The notes under the pieces: model-generated
What the model was told of the DNA's origin: nothing
Database searches by the model: none
What the model saw: only the letters and a program-made list of their open reading frames with translations
Source of the DNA: Chitinophaga sp. Cy-1792
Lineage (GTDB): Bacteria; Bacteroidota; Bacteroidia; Chitinophagales; Chitinophagaceae
NCBI RefSeq assembly: GCF_011752935.1
Contig: NZ_VWWO01000001.1
Location: forward strand, 248,001 to 312,000
DNA: 64,000 nt
Reading direction: 5' to 3'
Program-made: the position numbers and the translations under genes
Shown: one piece after another, positions 36,242-44,192 of the stretch
Layout: each line of letters starts with the position of its first letter
How positions within the stretch are numbered: position 1 is the first letter of the stretch

Positions 36242-37567
36242 TCAGGCTGCCATCTGCACTTCTCCGTTCATTACAGGGTGCGTATCATTATTCACTGTTA
36301 TAAATTTGTTTCTGAAGTACAGGGAAGATATTACCATCAGCACGATCCCCATCAAACTCACTCCTATTAAGGCATCAGCAAAAAACTCACTCCACGTGAT
36401 CTTCATATTATAAAAATTTCTTGCCAGCATAACCATTACACTCCCCAGGTACCCGAATGAATCGGCCACATACATGATGAAACCCACGTTACTAACGTAT
36501 TTGAACACTGCTATCAGTCGCTCGAAGAATATACAGTTAAATGGTATGTAGCCCATATATAAACCCAGTCCGGTCAGCGTCATCCACCATACGGGCCCTA
36601 TATGGTGTGCCTTGAAAAGTAAAGTACTTACGAGGGCGATCACGAATCCTAATATTACGATGAGGTGGTTGAGCATAAACGCTTTATAATTGTTTTTCAC
36701 AAATACCAGCATACTCATGATTACAATAATACCCAGTGATACCGGAATTTCTGTTTGGGTAAAGATGCCGGAAGTAGCGCCATAGCCCAGGTCTTTCCAG
36801 ATGTCTGCAGAGAAATTATCCCTGATATCGCGTAATACCGTCAGCATAACATAGCTGGCGATCAGCAGTATGAGTCCTGGCAGGAAGGCCTGGAGAAACC
36901 TGCGTCGTTCATCTTTGTCCATGGGTGCACGTTTGGTACGTAGCTGCTCATCTTTCGCTGATGGTGGCGGAATTTGCTCCAGCAGCAGTACAAAAATCAA
37001 TATGGGAACAATGAATATAAGGCCGGTTACAAAGGGCATCCAGTTCTCCTTTACGCCCCAGTCAAGTATGGTCGATTTTCCGACCGATTTCACAAAACCG
37101 GATGAAAAGATAAAGCTGATGGAGAGTACGGCGCCCATAAACTCTGTGCTGCGGCGGCCTTCGAGGTAGCTGAATACCAGCCCCCAGATCATGCCCAGCG
37201 GAAACCCGTTGATAAACAGGAAAGGAATATTATAAGGTGCCGGCACTACCGCAAACAGCAGCAGCGATGTCCAGGAAATCAGTATCAGCATCAGGATGCT
37301 GGCCGCTCTTCGCTGTCCTTTCATCTCTGCAATGAACCTGATCCCGTAAAATTTACTCGCCGCATATCCCAGCGTCTGGCTGATTACCAGCCAGATTTTA
37401 TAATCTATTCCCCAGAAGCTCATCCCTTCAAAGATGGCAGCGGTAAACGGCTTCCTGAACGCATACATGCAGGAATAAGTTCCAAATGCCACCAGGGCGG
37501 CATATAACGAGAAGGTCAGATTGCCGGCCTTTTGCAGCCGCTGTTCAATCCAAGGAATTTTCATCAT
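36242..37567 (-). CDS. DUF5690 MFS-like transporter
   Basis: A 441-residue polytopic membrane protein with about 12 helices in two halves joined by a charged loop (PPPSAKDEQLRTKRAPMDKDERRR near 205-228). The start AALVAFGTYSCMYAFRKPFTAA is the mark of the DUF5690 family, a branch of the MFS-like fold related to sugar-phosphate antiporters (MYAFRKPF resembles the GlpT/UhpT N-terminal helix). Substrate unknown. Its promoter shares a 61-bp layout with susC pair 2, so it probably takes the breakdown product of that uptake system across the inner membrane. Confidence 0.8.
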   Translation of the reverse strand: MMKIPWIEQRLQKAGNLTFSLYAALVAFGTYSCMYAFRKPFTAAIFEGMSFWGIDYKIWLVISQTLGYAASKFYGIRFIAEMKGQRRAASILMLILISWTSLLLFAVVPAPYNIPFLFINGFPLGMIWGLVFSYLEGRRSTEFMGAVLSISFIFSSGFVKSVGKSTILDWGVKENWMPFVTGLIFIVPILIFVLLLEQIPPPSAKDEQLRTKRAPMDKDERRRFLQAFLPGLILLIASYVMLTVLRDIRDNFSADIWKDLGYGATSGIFTQTEIPVSLGIIVIMSMLVFVKNNYKAFMLNHLIVILGFVIALVSTLLFKAHHIGPVWWMTLTGLGLYMGYIPFNCIFFERLIAVFKYVSNVGFIMYVADSFGYLGSVMVMLARNFYNMKITWSEFFADALIGVSLMGIVLMVISSLYFRNKFITVNNDTHPVMNGEVQMAA

Positions 37568-37586
37568 TAATATTCACTGTTTGGGT

Positions 37587-37647
37587 CAAAGGTGCCGCTC
37601 CAATGTAAACTTAATGTTAACCCTGGCTAAACTAATTGTTAAGTATT
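37587..37647 (-). promoter_or_regulatory. Promoter/operator of the DUF5690 gene (shared element, copy 1)
   Basis: Read on minus: AATACTTAAC, 15 bp, GGTTAACATT, 19 bp, ACCTTTG. The same three blocks at the same spacings lie before susC pair 2 (42700-42760). CACCTTTG is one base off the -7 consensus. Confidence 0.72.
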
Positions 37648-37697
37648 ATTAAACAAATATTTATGTTATTATCCGTGAAGTGCTTCGGGGCGGAAAT

Positions 37698-37723
37698 AAA
37701 AAGACGGTAGCGAAGCTACCGTC
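37698..37723 (-). terminator. Terminator downstream of susD pair 2
   Basis: Minus strand: 9-bp perfect stem GACGGTAGC/GCTACCGTC with loop TTC, then TTTTTATTT. Lies between the susD end and the DUF5690 promoter. Confidence 0.82.
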
Positions 37724-37761
37724 TACAAACAAATCAATTTTATTATTAAAGCGAATTATTT

Positions 37762-37809
37762 AAAATGACATCTTCGATGTCATTTTGTTTTGTTCCGCGC
37801 TTCGCGCGG
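37762..37809. repeat. Two further perfect hairpins after susD pair 2
   Basis: AAAATGACATC-TTC-GATGTCATTTT (37762-37786, 11-bp stem) and CCGCGC-TTC-GCGCGG (37795-37809, 6-bp stem). Both have a TTC triloop, as does the terminator at 37698 when read on minus. They may protect the 3' end of the susCD mRNA. Confidence 0.6.
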
Positions 37810-37859
37810 TATGCTTTCGCAATAGCAATTTTGTTTAGTGATGCTCAAATATTGTCTGC

Positions 37860-39440
37860 TTATTTAATAAGCCACATGGCGGCGTTGATATCATCTGTTC
37901 CGCTACCGAACTGGCTTTGCAACGAAGCTGTCCAGTTAACGGTATTGGAGGAACGCTCACTGTCAGGGTATTTCCAACGAACTGGGATCGCGCCGCTGTT
38001 ACCAGTACCAGTACCTACACTAAACACAGGCACTCCTGTACGACGATAGTTGAAATATGCCTCCCAGCCTGAGTTCTCAAAGAATGCCAGGTATTTCTGC
38101 TGTAATATCTGGGTAAGACCTGCCGCATTATTACCGGCATACTTCACAGATGCCTGCACATAGTAAGTACCGTCAAAATCGAAAGGAATGGTGTAATTAG
38201 CGCCTGCATATGTTTTAGTAACACTTCCCTTCAGTGGGATGCTGTAGAAGCCCAGAGAGGCTTTAATACCGTTTTTATAGTAAGATTCCGCATCTCCTGT
38301 AATCCAGCCGCGATTGATCGCTTCTGCAATATTGAAGCATACTTCCGGATAACCTACCAGCACACCTGGCTCACCTGCATAGCTGCTGTAATAACGCGCC
38401 CTGCTACGCACAGAATAAGCGGCAGTATCTACGCTGGACATCGCCGACGACATATCTTCCTGGCTCTGGCCGGAAGGTGCTCCTACATAAGCCGTAATAT
38501 CTGCCGGCGTTTTATGGTTTACGTTCAGCTGCTGGGTAGCAGGTTCAGCGGTGATATATGCACGGGGATCGTTTAAGGATACCAGTGTATTCAGATAGGT
38601 GGCAGACATATTATAACGTGTTGCATCATTACCCAGGTTATCCGGGTTAGACGGGTATTTATTAATACCGTTATAGATGAACTGCAGGTTACCATCCATA
38701 CTTTCGATCAGCGGGTATTTGGTTGGATTGGTAAAGATATTTTTAAACTGGGCAGCCACCTGTAAATCAGTGTCGGCGGTTTTCTTGCTTAATGCAATCA
38801 GCACGCGGAGATGGAAGCTGTTTACTGCACGCTGCCACTTGGTAAGGTCGTTACCGAAATAGATATCGCCTTTCAGATTCTGGCCTTCTGCCGTATTACT
38901 CTTATCCGGATTGGCGATCAGGTTGCCGAGGTCGCTGTTGGCATCTTCCAGCCATTTGAGGAGCTGTACAAATACTTCTTTCTGAGATGCATATTTGGGA
39001 GAAGCAGTGGCCAGCCCCTGTAACGCATCGTTCAGTGGAAGATCCCCTACCAGATTGGTCATCCTGTAATAAAAATAAGCGCGGAAAAATTTACCCAAAG
39101 CACTATATGGATTCACTGTTTTGCCCCCAAGACGGGTCGCTTCCTTTTCCATTTGCAGCACGTTGGTAAGGGAAAAGAAGTTCCCCAGGTCAGCACCACC
39201 CCAGTCGTAACGCTGGTCGCCATAATAGTTATAGTTACAGCAGTCGAACTGATTCCAGCGCATTACGCTGCTCCATGGTTTGTCGGCATTCATATCTGCC
39301 AGCACCCCGCCGATAACCATACTGGGCGGGACAGCAGCCGGACGGTTCTGGTTTACACCGTATTCATCAAACTTTTTGTTACAGCTGCTAAATGTAATAC
39401 CGGCAAGTACTGCGAGTGATAATATTTTAAGAGATTTCAT
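37860..39440 (-). CDS. SusD/RagB-like nutrient-binding lipoprotein (pair 2)
   Basis: A 526-residue lipoprotein with lipobox ITFSSC (Cys20). It belongs to the SusD-like_2 branch: start NKKFDEYGVNQNRPAAVPPSMVIGGVLADM, then RWNQFDCCNYNYYG and GKFFRAYFYYRMTNLVGDLPLNDALQG, and the late PEVCFNIAEAINRGWITGDAESYYKNGIKASL plus EAYFNYRRTGVP near the end. It binds the ligand at the mouth of the SusC channel. It follows susC by 10 bp. Its ligand type (glycan, peptide or other) is not evident, since no degradative enzyme is adjacent. Confidence 0.94.
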   Translation of the reverse strand: MKSLKILSLAVLAGITFSSCNKKFDEYGVNQNRPAAVPPSMVIGGVLADMNADKPWSSVMRWNQFDCCNYNYYGDQRYDWGGADLGNFFSLTNVLQMEKEATRLGGKTVNPYSALGKFFRAYFYYRMTNLVGDLPLNDALQGLATASPKYASQKEVFVQLLKWLEDANSDLGNLIANPDKSNTAEGQNLKGDIYFGNDLTKWQRAVNSFHLRVLIALSKKTADTDLQVAAQFKNIFTNPTKYPLIESMDGNLQFIYNGINKYPSNPDNLGNDATRYNMSATYLNTLVSLNDPRAYITAEPATQQLNVNHKTPADITAYVGAPSGQSQEDMSSAMSSVDTAAYSVRSRARYYSSYAGEPGVLVGYPEVCFNIAEAINRGWITGDAESYYKNGIKASLGFYSIPLKGSVTKTYAGANYTIPFDFDGTYYVQASVKYAGNNAAGLTQILQQKYLAFFENSGWEAYFNYRRTGVPVFSVGTGTGNSGAIPVRWKYPDSERSSNTVNWTASLQSQFGSGTDDINAAMWLIK

Positions 39441-39450
39441 TGTCAGATGA

Positions 39451-42400
39451 TTAGAAGGTGAGGTTTACATTAAAGCCATAGCTACGGGTGGTGGGCGTTT
39501 GCAGTGTAGAAGTACCCTGATCAGCACCTGGGTACTGGTCCAGATCCACATCCTTATTTTTGGCAAAATACAGGAGGTTACGACCTACGAAAGAAACATT
39601 GGCATTGTGAATGAAAGTGCCTTTCAGCAAGGATTGTGGCAGTGCATAACCGATGGTTACCTCACGGAGTTTTGCAAAAGTTTTGCTGATAAGGTTGGCT
39701 TCATTGGTTTTGTAGTATACGCTGATATAGTCCTGCAGGAAGGTTTTGGTAGTATTTGGTGCAAACTGCATTTTATCGGCGTTGGTTACGTTACCGTTGT
39801 TATCATACTGGATAGGTACGCCGTTAGCAATTACGACACCGCTTCCCAGCCAGGATTTAACGCCTTTATAGTCCTGGTAGCGGGCATCACCCATCGCACC
39901 CTGAACTGTCTGGATGTTGCGGCCACCGCGGAATGTCTGTTGCTGGATATAATCGATCATGCTGCCACCAACACGGCCATCAAACTGGAAGCTTAGGGAA
40001 ACGCCTTTATAACGGAAGGTATTATTAACACCCCAAACCCAGTCTGGATTTGCGTATCCGAGTTTCTGGTTTGTAGGATTTACGATAGGACGACCATCGT
40101 TGCCATTAATAATCTGACCATCAGGAGTACGTACGAATTTGGTACCGAAGAATGCATCTACTCTATCGCCAATACCGATATATCGGGTAAGCAATTGTTT
40201 ATCTCCATAGAAGCTCACATAATTCTCTTTAAATGTAGACCAGTTAGCGGTTACATCCCATGAGAGTCCCTTTTCGGAACGGATCGGAGAACCATTCAGG
40301 GAGATTTCCCATCCTTTCTGGCGGGTAGTCACACCATTGATCAGGGCACCGGAAAAGCCGGTTGATACTGCCATCGGCAGGGTATAAATTCTAGGGCCGT
40401 TGGTATTGTTGTAATAAGTAACGTCAACCCCTAAACGATTTTTCAAAAATCTCAGGTCCATACCACCTTCATATACCTTACTGGTAAATGACTGCAGATT
40501 AGGATTGGTGATTACCTGTGTATAGTATGCACCTGCCTGCGTCTGGTAAATAGGTGTTACGGAATAGTTCGCCGTATTCTGGAAGGTAGGGCCATCGTAA
40601 GCTGACTGATATTCAGTACCATAGCCTAAAGGATAGGTAGCCAGCGGCGTAGCACCAATAGTTGGTTGCGTCATACCACCTTTTACATTCGCATAAGAAC
40701 CTCTGAACTTGAGGAAAGAGATAAATTCAGGCAGATTTACATAGTCGGAAACCACGGTGCTCAACGCTACAGAAGGGTACCAGTAACTGGTATTGTTACC
40801 TGGCAGCATGCTGGAGTTTTTGTCCAGACGATCCGTCAGCGAGAGTGTGGCATATTTACCTAAATCAATATCTACAAAACCATAGGTACTCAATACGAGC
40901 ATCTTTGCTATATAGTTGGTAGCATATAACGGATCGCGGGAGTTAGCGAAGTTATACCATCCCGGCGCATTGAGATAATTGGTAGAAGTAAAGCTGGAAT
41001 TGTATTTATAACTGCGGATATTACCACCCAGGGAGGCATGTACGCCTATTTTATGCGGGAAGATGTTGGTATAGCTGATCAATGCATCCGTGTTGTTTTC
41101 AAACAGGGTACGTTTATCTTCTCTGTAGTCGCCTTTACCTTCTTCACGGCCGTAAGGGTGGGCAGAATAAGGCATTTTCTCGTTACGCATCAGGTCGTAG
41201 CCGGTAACCTGTGTACGTACCAGTGCTTCCAACTTGTCGGTAATTTTATAGTTCAGTTTCACATAGCCGTTCAGGTCAGTTTTATAGTGACCGCGCAGCC
41301 ATTCGTAGGTCATGAACCATGGGTTGTGGTAACGCTGGTATTCAGCATAGATAGACTGAATCCCTTCTTTACCAGGCTGCCAGTAGTTGCGCATGTCGTC
41401 CATGCTCCAGTCGGCGCCTGCCCAGATCAGTGTATTGTAGATAATACTGTTAGGGCCATAGGTAACATCCGGGAAGTTATCGGTATACTGGCGGTTATAG
41501 TTCAGGTATGCATCCAGTCGGAGGCGTGGGTTGAAGTTATAACCTGCGGAGATGTTGAAGTTGGTGATATTCAGCTGTGTATTGGGTACCAGTCCTTTCT
41601 GGTAGGAATGCGACAGGGAGAAGCGGAGATCAGCCTTATCGGTGTGGCTGGACACTGCGAGGTTATTGGTGCTGAGCAAACCTGTTTGCAGGAAGCGCTG
41701 CAGGTTATTTTTACCACGTGCGATCCATGGAGTACCGGTTCTTTTACCAGTAGTCGGGTCTACAGGACTGTCGTACTGCGGTATCAGCTGTCCTTCGAAT
41801 TTTGGTCCCCAGATATCATAGTCCGCATCATTGATACCACCACCTTTACCATCACCGAAGGCATATTTACCGTGGTCGCCGGGGCCGTATTCATCCTGTA
41901 CTTTAGGAATGGCGATAAAGCCTTTATTGAACATGGTGCTGGAGTTGAAGTCGATGGAGAAACCACGTTTATCCTTCGAGCCTCTTTTGGTGGTGATCAT
42001 GATCGCACCATTTAAGCCACGGGAGCCGTACAATGCAGAGGCGGTAACACCTTTCAGTACCGTATAGCTTTCGATATCATCCGGGGAGATATTCCAGGTA
42101 TCGGAGTTGATAGGCACACCATCCACCACATAGAGGTTGATGTTATTACCGCGGAGGAGTACCAGCGGGGGGCCTAACAGTTCAGCAGAAGCGCCTACGG
42201 TGAGGCCGGCAACTTTACCTACGAGGCCGTTGACAGGGTTTGGTTCGCGGGCTTTGATGAGGTCGGCGCCTTTCACTTCCTGAACGGCATAGCCTACACG
42301 TTTTACTTCTTTACGTATACCCAGTGCCGTTACTACTACTTCGTCGAGGGCTTTTTTATCTCCCTGGAGTTCAATAGTTACATTATTCTGGCCATTGAGT

Positions 42401-42666
42401 TTGTACTGTTCGGCGTTGAAGCCGATGAAGCTAACCAGGAGGGTTGCATCGGGGCTGGCATTAATGATAAAGTTTCCGTTGACGTCACTAACAGTTCCTT
42501 TGGAGGTGCCTATTACCTTGATGGAAGCGCCAATGATGGCTTGTTTATCTTCCTTACTAAGCACTTTTCCGCTGATAGTTGTCTGGGCGTTTGATGATGC
42601 TACGGACAGTAACAGCAACAGAAAGGCGCATAGCCGTGGTACGGCTCGTTGTAGATTTGGATGCAT
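39451..42666 (-). CDS. SusC/RagA-family TonB-linked outer-membrane transporter (pair 2)
   Basis: A 1,071-residue channel: signal peptide (to about 27, SVASSNAQ), carboxypeptidase-regulatory-like domain (30-110, SGKVLSKEDKQAIIGASIKV), TonB box (LDEVVVTALG), plug with GLVGKVAGLTVG and VVDGVPINSDTWNISPDDIESYTVLKG, and the barrel ending FNVNLTF. It imports the ligand bound by the SusD partner. An XRE-cupin regulator gene lies 113 bp upstream on the same strand, and a 61-bp promoter layout is shared with the DUF5690 gene, so the three probably form one regulon. Confidence 0.96.
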   Translation of the reverse strand: MHPNLQRAVPRLCAFLLLLLSVASSNAQTTISGKVLSKEDKQAIIGASIKVIGTSKGTVSDVNGNFIINASPDATLLVSFIGFNAEQYKLNGQNNVTIELQGDKKALDEVVVTALGIRKEVKRVGYAVQEVKGADLIKAREPNPVNGLVGKVAGLTVGASAELLGPPLVLLRGNNINLYVVDGVPINSDTWNISPDDIESYTVLKGVTASALYGSRGLNGAIMITTKRGSKDKRGFSIDFNSSTMFNKGFIAIPKVQDEYGPGDHGKYAFGDGKGGGINDADYDIWGPKFEGQLIPQYDSPVDPTTGKRTGTPWIARGKNNLQRFLQTGLLSTNNLAVSSHTDKADLRFSLSHSYQKGLVPNTQLNITNFNISAGYNFNPRLRLDAYLNYNRQYTDNFPDVTYGPNSIIYNTLIWAGADWSMDDMRNYWQPGKEGIQSIYAEYQRYHNPWFMTYEWLRGHYKTDLNGYVKLNYKITDKLEALVRTQVTGYDLMRNEKMPYSAHPYGREEGKGDYREDKRTLFENNTDALISYTNIFPHKIGVHASLGGNIRSYKYNSSFTSTNYLNAPGWYNFANSRDPLYATNYIAKMLVLSTYGFVDIDLGKYATLSLTDRLDKNSSMLPGNNTSYWYPSVALSTVVSDYVNLPEFISFLKFRGSYANVKGGMTQPTIGATPLATYPLGYGTEYQSAYDGPTFQNTANYSVTPIYQTQAGAYYTQVITNPNLQSFTSKVYEGGMDLRFLKNRLGVDVTYYNNTNGPRIYTLPMAVSTGFSGALINGVTTRQKGWEISLNGSPIRSEKGLSWDVTANWSTFKENYVSFYGDKQLLTRYIGIGDRVDAFFGTKFVRTPDGQIINGNDGRPIVNPTNQKLGYANPDWVWGVNNTFRYKGVSLSFQFDGRVGGSMIDYIQQQTFRGGRNIQTVQGAMGDARYQDYKGVKSWLGSGVVIANGVPIQYDNNGNVTNADKMQFAPNTTKTFLQDYISVYYKTNEANLISKTFAKLREVTIGYALPQSLLKGTFIHNANVSFVGRNLLYFAKNKDVDLDQYPGADQGTSTLQTPTTRSYGFNVNLTF

Positions 42667-42683
42667 GGCAATTTAGATTAGGG

Positions 42684-42696
42684 GGTAAAATTTACC
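42684..42696 (-). promoter_or_regulatory. 13-bp inverted repeat over the susC (pair 2) transcription start
   Basis: GGTAAA-A-TTTACC, perfect. It lies 4 to 16 bp downstream of the predicted -7 box, where a repressor would block initiation. Confidence 0.55.
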
Positions 42697-42699
42697 ATG

Positions 42700-42760
42700 C
42701 AAAGGTTAGGGTCGAATATGACCAAAATGTTAACCTATACTAAAATTAATGTTAAGTATT
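42700..42760 (-). promoter_or_regulatory. Promoter/operator of susC pair 2 (shared element, copy 2)
   Basis: Read on minus: AATACTTAAC, 15 bp, GGTTAACATT, 19 bp, ACCTTTG, identical blocks and spacings to 37587-37647. The GTTAAC block sits close to the -33 position. Confidence 0.72.
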
Positions 42761-42779
42761 TATAAATATCCGATTGTCC

Positions 42780-43364
42780 TTATTTTTCATTGTCGAGGAA
42801 GAAATACACGACGAGGATAAGTGCATCAGCGTCACCGGTATTGGCTGGTTTGTGGCCCAGGCGGCCATCGAAGAAGAGGGAGTCGCCTTCTTCCAGGATA
42901 TATTTTTCGTTATCGATGAGGTATTCCACCTGTCCTTTGATGATATATTTGTACTCGTAGGCGTCGGTTTTAACCAGTTGTGATCTTCTGGCGCCTTTTT
43001 TAAGTTCCAGCAATACGATATCGACGGGGAAATTCTTTATGTTTTTAGTGAGAACGCGTTTGTACTGGAAGCCTTTTGCGGGTTCTTTTTCAAATGGCTG
43101 ATAGGAGGCTTTCTGTTTTACGATGACTTTTGCGCCTTGTCCCTGCTGGTCAATTTCATTGAAGAACTCGTTCATATCCAGGTTAAGCGCGCGGATAATA
43201 TTAATTAACACCAGCAATGAAGGCACGGTGCGGTTATTTTCGATCTGGGAGATCAATCCTTTACTTACCTCGGCTTTATCAGCCAGTTCCTGTATGGTAA
43301 TGCCTTTAGATTTTCTTTTCTCTTTGATTTTATTGCTGATCTGAATAATAATATCCTCTGTCAT
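42780..43364 (-). CDS. XRE-family regulator with cupin domain
   Basis: A 194-residue regulator started at MTEDIIIQISNKIKEKR (ATG 43364); the longer open frame upstream is antisense to marC. The helix-turn-helix is at about 10-65 (ITIQELADKAEVSKGLISQIENNRTVPSLLVLINI) and a C-terminal cupin at about 110-190 (LKKGARRSQLVKTDAYEYKYIIKGQVEYLIDNEKYILEEGDSLFFDGRLGHKPANTGDADALILVVYF). Such proteins sense a small ligand in the cupin. It is 113 bp upstream of susC pair 2 and is the obvious candidate regulator for it. An exact -7 box precedes it. Confidence 0.92.
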   Translation of the reverse strand: MTEDIIIQISNKIKEKRKSKGITIQELADKAEVSKGLISQIENNRTVPSLLVLINIIRALNLDMNEFFNEIDQQGQGAKVIVKQKASYQPFEKEPAKGFQYKRVLTKNIKNFPVDIVLLELKKGARRSQLVKTDAYEYKYIIKGQVEYLIDNEKYILEEGDSLFFDGRLGHKPANTGDADALILVVYFFLDNEK

Positions 43365-43382
43365 ATTCACACTTATATTAAA

Positions 43383-43390
43383 CAAATATA
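43383..43390 (-). promoter_or_regulatory. -7 promoter box of the XRE-cupin gene
   Basis: Minus-strand TATATTTG is an exact TAnnTTTG match, 18 bp before the start codon. No clear -33 box. Confidence 0.6.
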
Positions 43391-43461
43391 GCCAGAAATG
43401 GGACTGATCTCTATGATTTCTGGTTGTTCTGTATATATTTACTAAAACTAAATTAACCTCG

Positions 43462-44028
43462 ATGTTTAATATCGGCCAAATTCTGACTATTACCTTTACG
43501 TTATTTGCGGTAATCGATATTCTGGGGTCTATTCCGATCCTGGTTTCCTTAAAGGAAAAGCTGGGGCATATAGATGCCGGCAAGGCTACTCTGGCATCGG
43601 GGGTGCTGATGATATTGTTTCTGCTGGCGGGTGAGCCATTTCTGCGGTTGATGAGTGTAGATGTGAACTCCTTTGCACTGGCAGGTTCTATTGTAATTTT
43701 CATCATTGGGCTGGAGATGATACTGGGCATTGAACTTTTCAAGAGTGAAAAGGATGCCAAGGCCGGCAGCGTGGTCCCGATTGCCTTTCCACTGGTAGCG
43801 GGATCAGGTACACTCACCACTATCATGTCGTTGAAAGCAAACTTTGACACTTATAATATCCTGGCGGGAATTGTCGTAAACCTTGTACTGGTCTACCTTG
43901 TACTCAGGAGCCTCAGTTACATAGAGCGTCTTTTGGGCAAGGCGGGACTGATGGTTATACGAAAATTTTTCGGGGTGATTTTGCTGGCGATCGCAGTGAG
44001 GATTTTCAAAGCAAATATCAATCTTTAA
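43462..44028 (+). CDS. MarC-family membrane protein
   Basis: A 188-residue membrane protein with six helices of the MarC/UPF0056 family: FTLFAVIDILGSIPILVSL at the N-terminus, FALAGSIVIFIIGLEMILG in the middle, PIAFPLVAGSGTLTTIMSLK (the conserved P-x-A-x-P-L-x-A-G-x-G motif) and the final VIRKFFGVILLAIAVRI. Role unsettled; the old link to multiple antibiotic resistance is not supported for the family. It is divergent from the XRE-cupin gene with a 97-bp shared promoter region. Confidence 0.9.
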   Translation: MFNIGQILTITFTLFAVIDILGSIPILVSLKEKLGHIDAGKATLASGVLMILFLLAGEPFLRLMSVDVNSFALAGSIVIFIIGLEMILGIELFKSEKDAKAGSVVPIAFPLVAGSGTLTTIMSLKANFDTYNILAGIVVNLVLVYLVLRSLSYIERLLGKAGLMVIRKFFGVILLAIAVRIFKANINL

Positions 44029-44033
44029 TGTAA

Positions 44034-44065
44034 TTTGGGATTATTGGGTAGAAAATGTAGTTTTG
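44034..44065 (+). promoter_or_regulatory. Promoter of tRNA-Arg(CCG)
   Basis: TTTG (44034-44037) and TAGTTTTG (44058-44065) with a 20-bp spacer, both exact matches to the Bacteroidota pattern, 11 bp before the tRNA. Confidence 0.7.
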
Positions 44066-44076
44066 CGATCCACTAC

Positions 44077-44148
44077 GGCCTCGTAGTACAATGGATAGTA
44101 TAAGAGTTTCCGAAGCTCCAGATCCAAGTTCGATTCTTGGCGAGGCTA
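44077..44148 (+). tRNA. tRNA-Arg(CCG)
   Basis: A 72-nt cloverleaf: acceptor GGCCTCG/CGAGGCT (first pair G.U), discriminator A, D arm GTAC/GTAT, anticodon stem AGAGT/GCTCC with loop TTCCGAA (anticodon CCG, reads CGG), T arm CCAAG-TTCGATT-CTTGG. The anticodon stem has an A27.C43 mismatch and a U.G closing pair. No encoded CCA. It strongly resembles the tRNA-Arg(CCU) at 6152. Confidence 0.92.
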
Positions 44149-44150
44149 CA

Positions 44151-44183
44151 AAAAAGCCCGGTTTCAATGAAACCGGGCTTTTT
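44151..44183. terminator. Bidirectional terminator after tRNA-Arg(CCG)
   Basis: 15-bp perfect stem AAAAAGCCCGGTTTC with its complement, loop AAT, T runs both ways; also serves the converging ABC-F gene. Confidence 0.9.
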
Positions 44184-44192
44184 ATTTATGTC

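Noticed and set aside
41038..42015. Long plus-strand open frame of 325 codons inside susC pair 2
   Set aside because: It is exactly antisense to a clear SusC barrel, has no domain or promoter, and comes from codon bias on the other strand.
43365..43850. N-terminal extension of the XRE-cupin frame
   Set aside because: It is antisense to marC and lies upstream of a good ATG with a matching -7 box; homologues start at the helix-turn-helix.
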